Assembly: GCA_020845495.1 (NCBI GenBank)
Contig: JADLFM010000125.1
Span: 1-25,468 of the forward strand
Direction of reading: 5' to 3'
From: Chloroflexota bacterium
GTDB taxonomy: Bacteria > Chloroflexota > UBA6077 > JACCZL01
DNA length: 25,468 bases
In this document: positions 1-7,577 of the stretch, in pieces
Numbering within the stretch: the first letter of the stretch is position 1
How the letters are laid out: every line of letters starts with the position of its first letter
Program-made: the position numbers and the translations under genes
Notes under the pieces: model-generated
Told to the model about the DNA's origin: nothing
The model's input: only the letters and a program-made list of their open reading frames with translations
Database searches by the model: none

Positions 1-23
1 CCTGGTGGCAGGCTGAATGACCA

Positions 24-73
24 GGCTGTGGATTTGTGGATAACGCTGCGCGTTATCGCACAATTCCACAGCC
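24..73. repeat. Long imperfect inverted repeat containing a DnaA-box-like 9-mer
   Basis: Arms 24-46 and 50-73 pair over 22 bp, with one mismatch (33/64), one bulged base (58) and a 3-nt loop (47-49). The left arm contains TGTGGATAA at 35-43, the exact complement of the consensus DnaA box TTATCCACA. The right arm carries the same motif interrupted by one base. A second short inverted repeat, CCTGGT (1-6) with ACCAGG (20-25), lies beside it. The hairpin starts directly after the stop codon of the truncated minus-strand gene at 75-380, so it could terminate that transcript, although no T-run follows on that strand. It could also be an end or remnant of a mobile or replicative element. The structure is certain; the function is not known. 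Confidence 0.75.
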
Positions 74-74
74 G

Positions 75-380
75 CTACGGCGGCGAGGGCCACACACCCC
101 CATTTACACCCTTGACAGGACTCATACACATCTTTTCCCGACTTGCCAGAACGTTGTACGGCCCGGTCCGCTTGACCACGGTGCTGTAGCGCAGCGTGAG
201 TGCCGCTGTTCCGAACCAATGGACTTTGAAAGCGTCGAGGGCGGCCACTACGGCATTCTGGTACAGCTGATCGTCGATGATGCACGCGGATAGGCCGAGA
301 CATGGGTATTGTGGGTTGAATTTCACCAGTCCGCGGTCGCCGGTTTCATCGAGATACAAGGTGTAGAAGCGCTGATCCAT
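75..380 (-). pseudogene. Truncated DUF3800-family protein (N-terminal part only)
   Basis: The 101-residue product begins with FYTLYLDETGDRG, the signature opening of DUF3800 proteins, a group often found in defence or mobile contexts and suggested to have an RNase H-like fold. The middle part (about residues 60-85, LTLRYSTVVKRTGPYNVL) fits the next conserved block. Family members are usually about 200-250 residues, whereas this one ends in a low-complexity Pro/Gly tail at a TAG directly against the inverted repeat at 24-73. The C-terminal acidic residues of the family are missing. It is therefore probably a decayed copy; a short functional variant cannot be excluded. Its ATG (378-380) lies in the leader of the divergent nuclease gene. 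Family assignment is moderately sure, and loss of function is inferred from length. Confidence 0.6.
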
Positions 381-444
381 GCGAGTCCCTTGTTACAACG
401 AGGGTCAGTCTCCCACAATTCTCCGCACACCGACCAACCCGGCA

Positions 445-2832
445 ATGAACCGCCCCGGCCACTTTGAACCACTCCGGGGGCTCTATCCGCGTCTCGCGTT
501 GCTGGCGCTCGTCGTCGGGCTGGCGTTGTCGGCGGCTGACCCGCTGGCCAGCAGCGCGGCGCCGAGCCTCGGCCCGGTACATCGCCAGGGCAAGCCCTCG
601 GGCCGCCAGGTCGGGGTCGCGTGCCCCGCGTCAGGAATCGCGGCGATTGACGCCGTGCGAGGCGTCGTCGCGGAGAGTGCCAGCGCACGGACGCACCGTT
701 CGCCGTGTGCGCCCGCTCTGGCCGGCTCCGCCGCCCCGCGCGTGACCGTCCAGGGCGTCATTTCCCTGACGACCCTGGCCCGCGGGTGGGGCGGCGGACT
801 GGACCATGGCTTCTTCGTCCAGAACGCCCCCGCAATGGCTGACGCTGACCCGGCCACGTCGGACGGTATCTTCGTCTCGCTCGGGCGCTTCGCGAGCGCG
901 CGCCGCGAGGGCGGCGGGCTCTACACACCCCGGATCGGTGATGAGGTCGTGCTACGCGGTCCGGTCGTCGAAGCGTCGGGGCAGACCCAACTAACGAACC
1001 CGTTTCTGGTGGACATCAGGCGCAGCGGCGTCGACCTGGAGCGGGAGCTACCGCCCGTCGAGGTTCGCCCGCCTGATGATAGAACGGCCGCCGAGCGCTC
1101 CTGGGAGCGGCTGGAGGGCATGCGAGCCCAGGTACCGGCCGGGAGCGTGGCGGTCAGCAGTCGCAAGTTCTTCGAGAGCACCGGGGACGCCGAAACCTGG
1201 GTGATGCGCGGCGATCGTCCTGTCGCTCAGCGTCCGGACCCGTTCGCGCGGCGCGTCTTCCGCGATCCGCACCCGCTCGACGACGTGCCCGGCCAGCGCT
1301 GGGGCGACGGCAACGGCTACCGTATCGCGCTCGGGAGCCTCGGGCTGAAGGGCGCGAGCGGTGATGTCAGCGCCGCAATCGCACCCGTCCGCACGTTCGA
1401 TCGTCTGACGAGGGGGCCGGTCGGAGTGGTGTCCTACGCCTTCGGACGATATGCGGTGCAGATCGGGGAACAATTGACCGTCGAGCAGGGCGCCGATCCT
1501 TCGGGGAACAACCCCCCGATGCCGGCTGACCGCGCCCGTGAGCTTAGCGTCGCGACGTTCAACCTCGAAAACCTGTACGACGACCGCGACGATCCGAACG
1601 ACGGCTGCGACGCTCCCGGTGACGTCGGCTGCCCTGGCGTCGCGCCGCCCTACACCTACCTGCCGGCGAGCGGCGCAGCGTACCAGGACCGGCTCGGGCG
1701 GATCGCGCGGCAGATCGTGGACGACCTCCACAGCCCGGACATCCTGCTGCTTCAGGAGGCCGAGGATCAGGACATCTGCGTCGTGCAGGGCGACGCGCTC
1801 AACTGTGGCACGGCTGAGAACGCCGACGGCCAGCCGGACACCCTCCAGGAGCTCAGTCTCGCGATCCAACGAATTGGCGGCCCGCCCTACGTCGCGGCGG
1901 CCGACCGTGACGGCGCCGACGACCGAGGCATCCTCTCAGGTTTCCTGTACCGTTTGGACCGCGTCGAGCTCCTGCCGCCGGATCCTTCGGACCCGGTCCT
2001 CGGGAGCACGCCGACAGTGCAGTATCGCGGCACGGCGACGCCCGCGAACGCGCAGACGCAGAACCCGAAGGCGCTCAACGCCGCCCTCCCCGACGACGTG
2101 GACCGGAGCACCGGCACTGACGGCGCGGATGTCTTCACCCGCGCTGCGCAGATCGCGCTGTTCCGGGTCTGGAGAGACGGCATCGGCGCGAGCCCGTTCG
2201 TCGATTTGTACGTCGTCGACAATCATTTCAGCAGCACGCCGACTGCTCGTGTCGGGCAGCGCCGCGAGCAGGCCGCCTACGTCGCCGCCATCGTCGCGGC
2301 GCTCCAGACGACCGACGACGCGGCAGTTGGCAGTGAGGTTGCTGACGATGGAGATACCGAGCGCCGGGAGATTGGTCGCAGGGCGGCCAGTAGCACTACG
2401 GCCAGCAGCAGCGTTCGCATCGTCGTCGGCGGTGACCTGAACGTGCAGCCGCGACCGGACGACCCGTTTTCTCCTGGCGAGGCCGGCTTCCCGAGCGATC
2501 AACTCGCGCCGTTCTACGAGCAAGGGTTGACGAACCTCTGGGACGTGCTGGCGAGCGAGGCGCCAGCATCAGCCTATAGTTACGTCTTCGACGGGCAGGC
2601 GCAGACGCTCGATCACCTCTTCGTCTCGCCAGTACTGCTTGGGGAACTGGTGGAGATTCGCGCGGCCCACGTCAACGCCGACTGGCCGGACGACGACCCG
2701 AGTGCTGGCTCGCGCGGCGTCAGCGACCATGACCCGCAGGTCGCCCGCTTCGCCTCGCTCGCGTCCGACAGGGCGCGGACGAGTTATGCGCGCTTCTTCG
2801 AAGACCGGCGTGAGATAGCAAATGGACACTGA
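445..2832 (+). CDS. Secreted endonuclease/exonuclease/phosphatase-family nuclease (ExeM/NucH-like)
   Basis: From the ATG at 445 the protein has 795 residues. A further in-frame ATG exists at 379, but 445 puts a basic N-terminus and hydrophobic stretch (LALLALVVGLALSA, about residues 16-29) in signal-peptide position, and 379 overlaps the start of the divergent gene. Residues about 99-150 (VTVQGVISL, then HGFFVQN and GIFVSLG) resemble the OB-fold-like N-terminal module of extracellular nucleases such as ExeM and NucH. From about 366 onward comes the EEP domain: ATFNLENLYD, DILLLQEAED (catalytic Glu about 437), VVDNHFSS (about 592), GGDLNVQPR (about 661) and the terminal SDHDPQVARF (about 760). 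All metal-binding and catalytic motifs are present, so activity on extracellular DNA is likely; a phosphodiesterase of other specificity is possible. No operon partner is evident. Confidence 0.85.
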   Translation: MNRPGHFEPLRGLYPRLALLALVVGLALSAADPLASSAAPSLGPVHRQGKPSGRQVGVACPASGIAAIDAVRGVVAESASARTHRSPCAPALAGSAAPRVTVQGVISLTTLARGWGGGLDHGFFVQNAPAMADADPATSDGIFVSLGRFASARREGGGLYTPRIGDEVVLRGPVVEASGQTQLTNPFLVDIRRSGVDLERELPPVEVRPPDDRTAAERSWERLEGMRAQVPAGSVAVSSRKFFESTGDAETWVMRGDRPVAQRPDPFARRVFRDPHPLDDVPGQRWGDGNGYRIALGSLGLKGASGDVSAAIAPVRTFDRLTRGPVGVVSYAFGRYAVQIGEQLTVEQGADPSGNNPPMPADRARELSVATFNLENLYDDRDDPNDGCDAPGDVGCPGVAPPYTYLPASGAAYQDRLGRIARQIVDDLHSPDILLLQEAEDQDICVVQGDALNCGTAENADGQPDTLQELSLAIQRIGGPPYVAAADRDGADDRGILSGFLYRLDRVELLPPDPSDPVLGSTPTVQYRGTATPANAQTQNPKALNAALPDDVDRSTGTDGADVFTRAAQIALFRVWRDGIGASPFVDLYVVDNHFSSTPTARVGQRREQAAYVAAIVAALQTTDDAAVGSEVADDGDTERREIGRRAASSTTASSSVRIVVGGDLNVQPRPDDPFSPGEAGFPSDQLAPFYEQGLTNLWDVLASEAPASAYSYVFDGQAQTLDHLFVSPVLLGELVEIRAAHVNADWPDDDPSAGSRGVSDHDPQVARFASLASDRARTSYARFFEDRREIANGH

Positions 2833-2944
2833 CTCACTCGACGGATGCTGACTCGCACAGCAGCCACGCCGCCCACCGAGACGCGGCGGCGTGGCGGCAG
2901 AGGGTGGCTTGGCCGCGATGGTACTGCGTCGATCCGGCCTGTCT

Positions 2945-3865
2945 CTACAGGTCTCGACGGCCGCTCCACGCCCCGGGCGCCTGCTGCTGACGTCGAGTGG
3001 CGAGCGGCTGCGCTGGCTGAGCCTGGAGGATCGTCTCACACTCGTCATCCACCGCGGGCGGCAGCACTGTGAGCCGAGCGGTAGCCAGCGCCCGAATACG
3101 CTTGAGGCCCAGAATGGCCGCGATGGCGCCGCCGATGAGCGGGGGCTGCGAGAATGCAAACGAGGCTAGATGGATCAACCCCGTGCCGCTCAGGCCATTC
3201 GTCCGGGCGCCGTACTCGCCGATGATGGCGACCGGCATGCCGGCGGCCAGCAGCCCAATGGCCAGCAACCCCATAGCGGTCTGGATCAGTCGTGTCGCCT
3301 CGGTTGGAGACAGCGCGTGGCGCACCGTGGCGTATCGGCGGGTGACCCTCCCGTACGCCATCTCGGCGAAGGCAGCAAGCGCACCCGGCACCAGGAGCAG
3401 CAGCCAGAGCGGCAGCGACGCGGACGGCGCCTCGCCGGCATCGGTGAGCGCGTAGGCCCAGCTCAGGCTGCACAGCACGCCCAGCGCCGCCGCGCGCACG
3501 CGCCGGTCTGGGGAGGCGATCAGGATGGCCATGAGGTAGATGCCTCCGCCGACCACGAGATCGGCGGGAGCCTGCGCGGTCCTGGTTCCCTCGACAATCA
3601 GCCAGATGAGGCGGAGCAGCATCACCCCAACGAACAGCCACGAGCGATACCCGACGAGGAGCCGGCGTATCGTCAGCGTTGGCGCCGGAATGGGGGGGTG
3701 CGGAAGGCGCGGCTTCGGTGCCGGTGAGAGCGCACCAGAAGTACCCAAAGCGGTAGCTTGCGCAGCAGGTGAGGGAACGGCAGACGGCTGGCCACCCCCT
3801 ACAGGTAGAGATGACTGAGCTACCCGAACGATCTGAGCGCCCGCACCCTCCGACCGCACGTTCAT
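2945..3865 (-). CDS. Hypothetical multi-pass membrane protein
   Basis: The product has 306 residues. After a Pro/Ala-rich N-terminal region of about 65 residues, about six hydrophobic segments follow: SWLFVGVMLLRLIWLIV, LVVGGGIYLMAILIA, AAALGVLCSLSWAYAL, LPLWLLLLVPGALAAFAEM, LIQTAMGLLAIGLLAAGM and LIGGAIAAILGL. A polar C-terminal tail of about 45 residues ends the protein. A GGAGAG motif about 8 nt upstream supports the ATG at 3865. No catalytic or transport motif is recognised. It is transcribed away from the DUF1800 gene, convergently with the nuclease, and has no obvious partner. The reading frame is longer and far more hydrophobic than the antisense frames, so I treat it as real. Function is unknown. 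Confidence 0.65.
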   Translation of the reverse strand: MNVRSEGAGAQIVRVAQSSLPVGGGQPSAVPSPAAQATALGTSGALSPAPKPRLPHPPIPAPTLTIRRLLVGYRSWLFVGVMLLRLIWLIVEGTRTAQAPADLVVGGGIYLMAILIASPDRRVRAAALGVLCSLSWAYALTDAGEAPSASLPLWLLLLVPGALAAFAEMAYGRVTRRYATVRHALSPTEATRLIQTAMGLLAIGLLAAGMPVAIIGEYGARTNGLSGTGLIHLASFAFSQPPLIGGAIAAILGLKRIRALATARLTVLPPAVDDECETILQAQPAQPLATRRQQQAPGAWSGRRDL

Positions 3866-4037
3866 ACTCTCGCTCTCCAGGTTCCGCGCGAGTCGTGACC
3901 TACTCTCAGTATCGGCCGTTCACGTCATATCGGGTTGTGAAGCGTGATGCAGACAGGCTGTCAGGAGCGCGACACTACACGTTGAGAGGGTGCGGCTGGC
4001 ATCCGGGGTCGCCGGGGAGGCGGTGTGCTGCCCGAAC

Positions 4038-4076
4038 GCTAACAGAACGTTAGCATCGGCTTGCCGTGCGGTTAGC
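4038..4076. promoter_or_regulatory. Operator-like cluster of GCTAAC/GTTAGC hexamers
   Basis: GCTAAC (4038-4043), a 5-nt spacer and GTTAGC (4049-4054) form a perfect inverted repeat. A third GTTAGC at 4071-4076 lies 22 bp further on, about two helical turns, on the same face. The cluster ends 39 bp before the preferred DUF1800 start and sits in the divergent gap 3866-4114. This spacing is typical of a dimeric regulator site, but no regulator gene adjoins it. The repeats are directly visible; the role is inferred. Confidence 0.4.
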
Positions 4077-4114
4077 CTGCTGCCCCAATCATAGGACGTA
4101 TGGGAGGTGCTCCG

Positions 4115-5443
4115 ATGGGCATCGAGCAGCCCCGCACGCGGATTGCTCACCTCCTCCGGCGAGCCGGCTTCGGAGGGACCGAGGAGGAGATCGACCGCTA
4201 CACCAGCCTCGGGTTCGACGCCGCCGTCACCGATCTGGTCGAGTTCAGCGGCAAGCCTGACGCGGCCTCCGACGCCGCCGAGCAGCAGGCCTTCGACCTG
4301 GGCACGCCGGACGGACTGCGGGCCTGGTGGCTCTACCGGATGATCGAGACCAGTCGACCGCTTCAGGAGAAGATGACCCTCTTCTGGCACGGCCACTTCG
4401 CGACCGGTATCGCCAAGGTGCGCGATCCGCTGCTGATGCGCTGGCAGAACGACCTCTTCCGCAACCATGCACTCGGCAATTTCCGCACGCTGGTCAAACA
4501 AGTCTCGCGCGACCCGGCGATGCTCCGCTGGCTCGACGGTAACGCCAACCGCAAGGCCGCGCCAAACGAGAACTACGCCCGCGAACTGATGGAGTTGTTC
4601 ACGCTCGGGGTCGGCAACTACAGCGAGGACGACGTCAAGGCAGCCGCCCGCGCGTTCACTGGCTGGTTCATCGATCCGGTCACGCTTAGCTTCACCTTCA
4701 CGCAGCGGGCGCACGACTTCGGAAACAAGACCTTTCTCGGCACAACTGGCCCGCTCGACGGCGACGACGTCGTAGACACGATCCTGGCCCAACCTGTCGC
4801 CCCGGCGTTCCTGGCCCGCAAGCTGTTTCGGGCCTTCGTCTACGACGATCCCGAGCCAGAGACGGTCCAGCGCTATGCGGATCTGTTGACCGCGTCGGAT
4901 TGGGAGACGAAACCGGTCGTGGAGGCGCTGCTCCGCTCGCCGGAGTTTTCGTCGGAGCGCGCTTACCATGCACGGATCAAAGGCCCCGTCGAGATGGTCG
5001 TTGGGACGATCAGGAGCCTGAGCGCCAGCACGGCCTTTCAAGACCTGTTTCCGTCGCTGCGTCGGATGGGCCAGGATCTCTTCAACCCGCCCAACGTCAA
5101 AGGCTGGGACGGCGGCCTCGCCTGGGTTAGCACCTCGACGATGTTCGAGCGGTTCAACTTCGCCAACCGCCTTTGCTCCGCCCGCGACGATCGGACCCGC
5201 ACCACGTTCGATCCGGCCGCGCGAGTCGCGGCTCGCGGCCTCACCTCGGGCGAGCAGATCGTCGATCACTTCAGCACCCTGCTTGTGGACGGCGATGTCC
5301 CACCTGACGTGCGCTCGACACTCGTCAGCTACCTGAACGAACCGTCGCCGTTCGACGCGCTCGGGGATGGCCCAGCCCGCGACGCCAAACTGCGCGGTCT
5401 CGTCCACCTGATCATGTCGACCCCTGTCTATCAGAGCGCGTAA
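4115..5443 (+). CDS. DUF1800 domain-containing protein
   Basis: The preferred start is the second ATG (4115), because a strong GGGAGGTG ribosome-binding site lies at 4102-4109; the upstream in-frame ATG at 4100 would overlap it. The 442-residue product shows hallmark DUF1800 blocks: HLLRRAGFGG near residue 12, MTLFWHGHFATG about 86-97, NENYARELMELFTLG about 150-165, then AARAFTGW, and FNPPNVKGWDGG about 323. The biochemical role of the family is not established. It is almost always encoded beside DUF1501, as here (next gene 108 nt downstream), and the pair is thought to act together, possibly in the cell envelope or export. No convincing signal peptide is seen on this member. The length matches the family and all conserved blocks are intact. 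Confidence 0.9.
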   Translation: MGIEQPRTRIAHLLRRAGFGGTEEEIDRYTSLGFDAAVTDLVEFSGKPDAASDAAEQQAFDLGTPDGLRAWWLYRMIETSRPLQEKMTLFWHGHFATGIAKVRDPLLMRWQNDLFRNHALGNFRTLVKQVSRDPAMLRWLDGNANRKAAPNENYARELMELFTLGVGNYSEDDVKAAARAFTGWFIDPVTLSFTFTQRAHDFGNKTFLGTTGPLDGDDVVDTILAQPVAPAFLARKLFRAFVYDDPEPETVQRYADLLTASDWETKPVVEALLRSPEFSSERAYHARIKGPVEMVVGTIRSLSASTAFQDLFPSLRRMGQDLFNPPNVKGWDGGLAWVSTSTMFERFNFANRLCSARDDRTRTTFDPAARVAARGLTSGEQIVDHFSTLLVDGDVPPDVRSTLVSYLNEPSPFDALGDGPARDAKLRGLVHLIMSTPVYQSA

Positions 5444-5462
5444 GCTGGCGGGCCATCAAGTA

Positions 5463-5512
5463 TCAGCAGTCAGATGGCAGCCGGCCCCCTGGTCATCACT
5501 CCTGACTGCTGA
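5463..5512. repeat. Inverted repeat between the DUF1800 and DUF1501 genes
   Basis: TCAGCAGTCAG (5463-5473) and CTGACTGCTGA (5502-5512) are perfect 11-bp inverted arms around a 28-nt loop that contains a further short CAG/CTG pairing. The element lies 20 nt after the DUF1800 stop and about 40 nt before the DUF1501 start. It could attenuate read-through or protect the 3' end of the upstream message. Its CTGACTGCTGA wording resembles the repeats at the gene ends near 11.7 kb and 20.7 kb. Confidence 0.6.
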
Positions 5513-5551
5513 ACACTGCTGACAGACGGCTGGCACCAGAGGGAGCCCCCC

Positions 5552-6793
5552 ATGACCTTGACCCGGCGTGAGTTGCTCAAGAACGGCGCACTGATGGTGG
5601 CGCTCGGGCTGACCGTGCCGGCCTTCCTGGCCAAGGCGGTTACTGCGACCCAGAAGGTCTCGACGGTGCGCAGCGTCAGCGGGCGCGAGGTGCTGGTGGT
5701 GATCCAACTCAGCGGCGGCAACGACGGTCTGAACACCATCGTCCCGTACGGCGATCCACGCTACTACGAGATTCGCCCGACTCTCGCGATCCCGCGCGAG
5801 CAGGTGCTCCCGCTCGACGACCGGGTCGGCCTGCACCCGTCGCTCGCCCCCTTGAAGCCATTCTACGACAACGGCCGGCTCGGCATCGCCCAGAGTATCA
5901 GCTACCCGAACCCCAACCGGTCGCACTTCCGTTCGATGGAGATCTGGCAAACGGCTACGCCGGAGCGCTTCGAGCAAACTGGTTGGCTTGGGCGGTACCT
6001 GGATGCCTGCGGCTGCGGCCACGACCAGCCCCTTGACGCGATAAATGTCGGGGACACCCTGAATCGGTCGTTCTGGACCGAGATGTCGCTCGTGCCGGCC
6101 ATCGGCAACGTCGCGACCTTCCAGTTCCAGACCGACCCACGCGCCCCCCGCGACCGGGCCAGCCAGGTCAAAGCGCTCGAGAACATCTACAACTACGCCG
6201 GCCAGTTCCGCCCCTACGAAGAGCAGATTCGGCGCACCACGAAGGCCGCGCTCGCCGGGGCCGACGAATTGAAGCGGATTGCTGGCGCCTATCAGCCGAC
6301 CGTCGACTACCCGGCCGATCCCTTCGCCAACGGCTTGAAGTCGATCTCCCAGGTCATCGCGTCCGACCTCGGCACCCGGATCTTCTTCCTCCAACTTGGC
6401 GGGTTCGATACTCACGCCAATCAGGCCACGACCCACGCCAACCTGCTCGGCGTGCTGGCGAACGGGCTGGCCGCCTTCCTGCGCGACCTGGAGAACCAGG
6501 GGCGCGCCGACGACGTGCTGGTGATGACGTTCTCGGAGTTCGGGCGGCGCCCCAACCAGAACGCGAGCGGCGGCACCGACCACGGAACCGCCGAGCCGAT
6601 GTTCCTGCTCGGCGGTAGCATCCGGGGCGGGCTGCATAACGCCGCGCCAAACCTCACCGAGCTTGCTGATGGCGACTTGCAGATGGCGAGCGACTTTCGG
6701 AGCGTCTACGCCAGTGTCGTGCAGGACTGGCTCGGCGCGGACCCGGTGGCGGTCGTCGGACCGGGCGTGCAGCCGCTGGCACTGCTCGCCTGA
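5552..6793 (+). CDS. DUF1501 domain-containing protein with Tat-like signal
   Basis: The product has 413 residues and a GAGGGAG ribosome-binding site just upstream of the ATG. The N-terminus TRRELLKNG followed by ALMVALGLTVPAFLAKA is a twin-arginine-like signal (RRxLLK in place of the consensus RRxFLK), so folded export is likely. Family blocks are VLVVIQLSGGNDGLN (about residues 48-62), the PNPNRSHFRSMEIWQT region (about 113-130), GGFDTHANQ (about 282) and the C-terminal TFSEFGRR ... GTDHG ... LLGG block (about 327-353). DUF1501 belongs to the alkaline-phosphatase/sulfatase-like superfamily; the Asp/His residues of the last block fit metal binding. The substrate is unknown. It is almost certainly co-transcribed with the DUF1800 gene, its usual partner. 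Confidence 0.9.
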   Translation: MTLTRRELLKNGALMVALGLTVPAFLAKAVTATQKVSTVRSVSGREVLVVIQLSGGNDGLNTIVPYGDPRYYEIRPTLAIPREQVLPLDDRVGLHPSLAPLKPFYDNGRLGIAQSISYPNPNRSHFRSMEIWQTATPERFEQTGWLGRYLDACGCGHDQPLDAINVGDTLNRSFWTEMSLVPAIGNVATFQFQTDPRAPRDRASQVKALENIYNYAGQFRPYEEQIRRTTKAALAGADELKRIAGAYQPTVDYPADPFANGLKSISQVIASDLGTRIFFLQLGGFDTHANQATTHANLLGVLANGLAAFLRDLENQGRADDVLVMTFSEFGRRPNQNASGGTDHGTAEPMFLLGGSIRGGLHNAAPNLTELADGDLQMASDFRSVYASVVQDWLGADPVAVVGPGVQPLALLA

Positions 6794-6851
6794 ACGGGGG
6801 GCCGTGGCAGATGACGAGGCGCGAATACCGGTCGTGCCCGTAACCATCGGC

Positions 6852-6937
6852 GGGCTCCCATCCCCCTGTCTCCGTGCGGCACGGAAAATTCGAACGGGCT
6901 CGTCCGCGCTCGTAGTGGGGAAGGGGGATGGAAGCCC
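6852..6937. repeat. Nested inverted-repeat element in the gap before arsR
   Basis: A 16-bp arm at 6852-6867 (GGGCTCCCATCCCCCT) pairs with 6922-6937 at 15 of 16 positions. Inside, TCCGTG and CACGGA around 6870-6885 form a second perfect hairpin with a CGG loop, followed by AAAATT. The whole can fold as a cruciform of about 86 bp, in the style of small non-autonomous elements or REP-like sequences. It lies about 60 bp after the DUF1501 stop and just before three 28-bp tandem copies. No transposase is nearby. Confidence 0.55.
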
Positions 6938-6944
6938 GTCGACG

Positions 6945-7026
6945 GCCAGCCTGGACGCCTTCTGACCCGACCGCCAGCCTGGATGCCTTCTGACCCGACC
7001 GCCAGCCTGGACGCCCCTGACCCGAC
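6945..7026. repeat. Three tandem copies of a 28-bp unit
   Basis: Units at 6945-6972, 6973-7000 and 7001-7026 begin GCCAGCCTGGAYGCC and end CTGACCCGACS. The first two differ by one base; the third is slightly shortened. The array lies in the 400-nt gene-free stretch 6794-7193, together with the nested inverted repeat before it and the arsR promoter after it. No coding potential is convincing here. The array may be slippage-derived or part of the adjacent repeat element. Confidence 0.8.
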
Positions 7027-7084
7027 GCCGCCCATCCCCCCTCCTTTCTCGACAGCGCGGGCCGGAACTCTCGGCACCAACATA

Positions 7085-7113
7085 TTGACAAACGCCGATG
7101 TTTGACGTATCCT
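7085..7113 (+). promoter_or_regulatory. Sigma-70-type promoter of arsR
   Basis: TTGACA (7085-7090), a 17-bp spacer and TATCCT (7108-7113) form a near-consensus housekeeping promoter. An imperfect dyad, CAAAC (7089-7093) with GTTTG (7100-7104), sits between the two boxes. The ATG at 7098, which would open the longest reading frame, lies inside this promoter and so cannot be the translation start. This decides in favour of the ATG at 7194. Confidence 0.65.
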
Positions 7114-7120
7114 GTCATTA

Positions 7121-7138
7121 CATCGATGAGCGTCGATG
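7121..7138. promoter_or_regulatory. Candidate ArsR operator dyad
   Basis: CATCGA (7121-7126) and TCGATG (7133-7138) form a perfect 6-bp dyad with a 6-bp spacer, beginning 8 bp after the -10 box and so covering the likely transcription start. ArsR/SmtB repressors bind such short dyads at their own promoters and release when As(III) or a metal binds. Together with the CAAAC/GTTTG dyad between -35 and -10, this gives two possible operators for autoregulation. Binding is inferred. Confidence 0.5.
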
Positions 7139-7193
7139 GAATGCTGCCCGGCCGACCCGCCCTGGCTACGCGCCGTCTGGAGATCGCGAGATC

Positions 7194-7556
7194 ATGGCCC
7201 CACGCACGCGACCCGCTGATTGCTGCCGCACTCCCGTCGCCGTCGATGGCCTGCCGGATGGCCCGCGCGAGCGTGCCGTCGCCGTCTTCCGTGCTCTGGG
7301 CGACCCGACGCGGATTGAAATGCTGCGGCTCCTCGCCGCCCAGCCGGCTCCGCTCTGCGTCTGCGACGTTGTCGAGCGCTTTCCACTGAGTCAGCCGACT
7401 ATCTCGCATCACCTCAAGATCCTGCGCGACGCTGGCCTGGTCGTCGCGATGCGGCGCGGCGTCTGGTCGTATTACGCCGTCGATCCGAGCGGGCTCACCC
7501 TCGCGAGACAGATGCTCGGCGACCTGATGCCCGCAGCTCTCGCCACGAACGGGTGA
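7194..7556 (+). CDS. arsR: ArsR/SmtB-family arsenic-responsive repressor
   Basis: From the ATG at 7194 (GGAG 11 nt upstream) the protein has 120 residues, the usual family size; longer starts overlap the promoter. The winged helix runs from about residue 27 to 95: FRALGDPTRIEMLRLL, then PLCVCDV with Cys55 and Cys57, the recognition helix LSQPTISHHLKILRDAGLV (about 65-83) and the wing RRGVWSYYAV. The CVC pair matches the As(III)-binding CVCDLC of classical ArsR but lacks the third Cys. An extra Cys10-Cys11 pair near the N-terminus might complete a three-thiolate site. It very likely represses itself and the downstream arsenic gene. Response to another soft metal is possible, but the arsM neighbour argues for arsenic. 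Confidence 0.9.
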   Translation: MAPRTRPADCCRTPVAVDGLPDGPRERAVAVFRALGDPTRIEMLRLLAAQPAPLCVCDVVERFPLSQPTISHHLKILRDAGLVVAMRRGVWSYYAVDPSGLTLARQMLGDLMPAALATNG

Positions 7557-7577
7557 CCGTTCATCGGCGCGGGTGGC

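Noticed and set aside
35..43. A replication origin suggested by the DnaA-box 9-mer
   Set aside because: Only one perfect box and one interrupted copy are present, with no AT-rich unwinding region and no dnaA, dnaN or parAB nearby.
3920..5407. A 495-codon minus-strand open frame opposite DUF1800
   Set aside because: Its product is Arg/Glu/Gly/Val-rich without domain motifs, and the plus strand has a ribosome-binding site and all DUF1800 blocks; it is a shadow of GC-rich codon bias.
5456..6847. A 463-codon minus-strand open frame opposite DUF1501
   Set aside because: It has the same character as the other antisense frames, while the plus strand carries a signal sequence and conserved blocks.
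6945..7026. A CRISPR array at the 28-bp repeats
   Set aside because: The units are directly adjacent with no spacers, and no cas gene is present.
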